From Dysgonomonas sp. (GTDB lineage: Bacteria > Bacteroidota > Bacteroidia > Bacteroidales > Dysgonomonadaceae): DNA of 15,048 nt. Positions 14,045 to 15,048 of this stretch are shown here, piece by piece (positions within the stretch are counted from its first letter, which is position 1; every line of letters begins with the position of its first letter). The stretch lies in contig JASLEN010000040.1 of assembly GCA_030151105.1 (NCBI GenBank), positions 1-15,048 of the forward strand. The letters are read 5' to 3'. The notes beneath the pieces were generated by a model, which was given only the letters and a program-made list of their open reading frames with translations, searched no databases and was not told where the DNA came from. A program made the position numbers and the translations under genes.

Positions 14045-15048
14045 TTGAAGCACCGAAGAAATTTGCAGAACGTTTAGCTGGTTTTAAAGCATTTGTTGAA
14101 ACGAATGCGGCAACGCTACAAAACAATGCTGTAGTCCAAGCGCATTTTGCACAATTGCAAACGACTCTGGCACAGACTGATGATCAAGCTGAAGAATTAG
14201 CAGCAGAAGTTACAGCAGTACTCAAAGCGATTGAGCAAGAGTTTGATGTGACTGATCTTGAAGATCCGATCATTGCTGACTTTGCGCAACAAGCGGACAG
14301 CTTGCCGAAAAACTTCTATGTCTTTATGGCAACTGCATCAGGTACAGTAAAACGTGTTGAATTGGATCAGTTTAGTAATGTCCGTTCAAATGGTTTACGT
14401 GCAATTGAGCTCAATGAAGAAGACACATTGATTGGTGTTGCTGTGACCGATGGCGAACAACAAATTATGTTGTTCTCTAATGAAGGAAAGGCGATTCGTT
14501 TTGCAGAAAGCGATGTACGTGCAATGGGACGTACAGCCAAAGGTGTACGGGGTATGCGTGTAACCTTGGCTGCTGCTTTGGCTGAAGAAGTTGAAGAAAA
14601 TGAGCAAGATGGCGATGATGATGAGCAAGCTGATTCAACGCTAGTCAGTCGTATTGTTTCTTTGGTTGTCGTTCCTGCCACGGGTGAAGTCTTATGTGCT
14701 TGTGCAAATGGTTATGGTAAACGTACACCAGTAGATGACTTCCCAACCAAGAAACGTGGTGGTAAAGGTGTTATTGCCATCAAGACTTCTGAGCGTAATG
14801 GTGAATTGATTGGTGCTGTATCAATCGATGAAAGCAAAGAACTCATGTTAATTTCTGATGGGGGTACTTTAGTGCGTACCCGTGCAGCAGAAGTTGCAAC
14901 CACAGGACGTAATGCACAGGGTGTACGCCTGATTCGTCTTGGTCAAGAAGAAGTTTTAGTGGGTGTTGTATCGATTGAAGCTGTTGATGATGAAGATGAA
15001 GTCCTGGATGTTGAGGAAGTCATTGAGACTGATGATCCAGTGATTGAC
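14041..15048 (+). CDS. gyrA: DNA gyrase subunit A, C-terminal fragment, gammaproteobacterial type (both ends missing)
   Basis: The frame is open for 336 codons to the window end with no stop. From residue 92 it matches successive blades of the GyrA C-terminal beta-propeller: FYVFMATASGTVKR (92-105), IMLFSNEGKAIRF with VRAMGRTAKGVRGMRV (142-174), CANGYGKRTPVDDFPTKK (221-238), and LMLISDGGTLVRTR with GRNAQGVRLIRL (268-300). An acidic tail follows (residues 312 on), as in proteobacterial GyrA. The propeller wraps DNA for negative supercoiling. Missing are the N-terminal breakage-reunion domain with the catalytic tyrosine and the GyrA box, so the fragment could not act as gyrase. Residues 1-90 are helical and not like E. 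coli GyrA. A Glu/Asp-rich loop (180-199) also extends one blade connection. Codon use differs sharply from the rest of the window. The source is probably Moraxellaceae (Acinetobacter-like), judged from memory of style only. The leading GTG is not a credible start. Confidence 0.85.
   Translation, partial: MIEAPKKFAERLAGFKAFVETNAATLQNNAVVQAHFAQLQTTLAQTDDQAEELAAEVTAVLKAIEQEFDVTDLEDPIIADFAQQADSLPKNFYVFMATASGTVKRVELDQFSNVRSNGLRAIELNEEDTLIGVAVTDGEQQIMLFSNEGKAIRFAESDVRAMGRTAKGVRGMRVTLAAALAEEVEENEQDGDDDEQADSTLVSRIVSLVVVPATGEVLCACANGYGKRTPVDDFPTKKRGGKGVIAIKTSERNGELIGAVSIDESKELMLISDGGTLVRTRAAEVATTGRNAQGVRLIRLGQEEVLVGVVSIEAVDDEDEVLDVEEVIETDDPVID

Noticed and set aside
14030..14050. Insertion of a mobile element or natural gene transfer at the PBP/gyrA joint
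   Set aside because: No transposase, integrase, terminal inverted repeat, target duplication or att-like repeat is seen, and the incoming DNA is an internal piece of a housekeeping gene.
14030..15048. Simple frameshift in the PBP gene with the transpeptidase domain continuing in another frame
   Set aside because: No transpeptidase motif (SxxK, SxN, KTG) occurs in the long open frame after the break. It encodes gyrase A propeller repeats.
1..15048. CRISPR array, toxin-antitoxin pair, phage or defence genes
   Set aside because: No regularly spaced direct repeats and no recognisable proteins of these systems were found on either strand.

Overview
The first ~14.03 kb reads as one stretch of a Bacteroidetes chromosome, most likely Bacteroidales. 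Support for this: low GC, promoters of the Bacteroidetes type (-7 box TAnnTTTG), no obvious Shine-Dalgarno sequences, a 998-residue exported TPR protein paired with a TonB-receptor-like barrel, and a DUF3109 protein. The low GC and protein style suggest a Dysgonomonas-like or Parabacteroides-like relative, but I cannot fix the genus.

Layout. (1) 2-1282, plus strand: 3' part of a radical SAM gene, probably a B12-binding/DUF4080 type, cut by the window start. A perfect 15-bp hairpin follows and serves both converging transcription units. (2) 7344-1341, minus strand: a tight four-gene operon in the order DUF3109 Cys-rich protein, Nudix hydrolase with zinc ribbon (1-bp overlap), 998-aa periplasmic TPR protein (11-bp gap), outer-membrane barrel (45-bp gap). 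(3) 9079-7475, minus: a lone EptA/CptA-like phosphoethanolamine transferase. (4) 9150-9205: a perfect 24-bp inverted repeat abutting the promoter of tRNA-Arg(CCT) at 9238-9309, plus strand. (5) 10260-9415, minus: a small MscS channel, divergent from priA (10494-12929, plus). (6) 13100 onward: the start of a class A penicillin-binding protein.

At about 14,035-14,041 the sequence changes organism. The PBP gene stops at residue 314, losing its whole transpeptidase domain. A 336-codon open frame then runs to the window end and encodes the C-terminal beta-propeller of DNA gyrase subunit A, gammaproteobacterial and probably Moraxellaceae/Acinetobacter-like. Arginine codon use switches from 10 of 18 AGA/AGG in the PBP fragment to 0 of 18 in the gyrA fragment, and spot GC rises. 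No transposase, integrase, terminal repeat or target duplication is visible at the joint. The simplest reading is a chimeric assembly or contaminant join, not a natural fusion.

The remaining genes are mostly housekeeping (replication restart, tRNA, peptidoglycan synthesis, osmotic safety valve) or envelope functions (barrel, TPR partner, PEtN transferase). I found no convincing new defence, mobile or biosynthetic system. The best biological leads are the TPR/plugless-barrel pair and the hairpin that overlaps the tRNA promoter.
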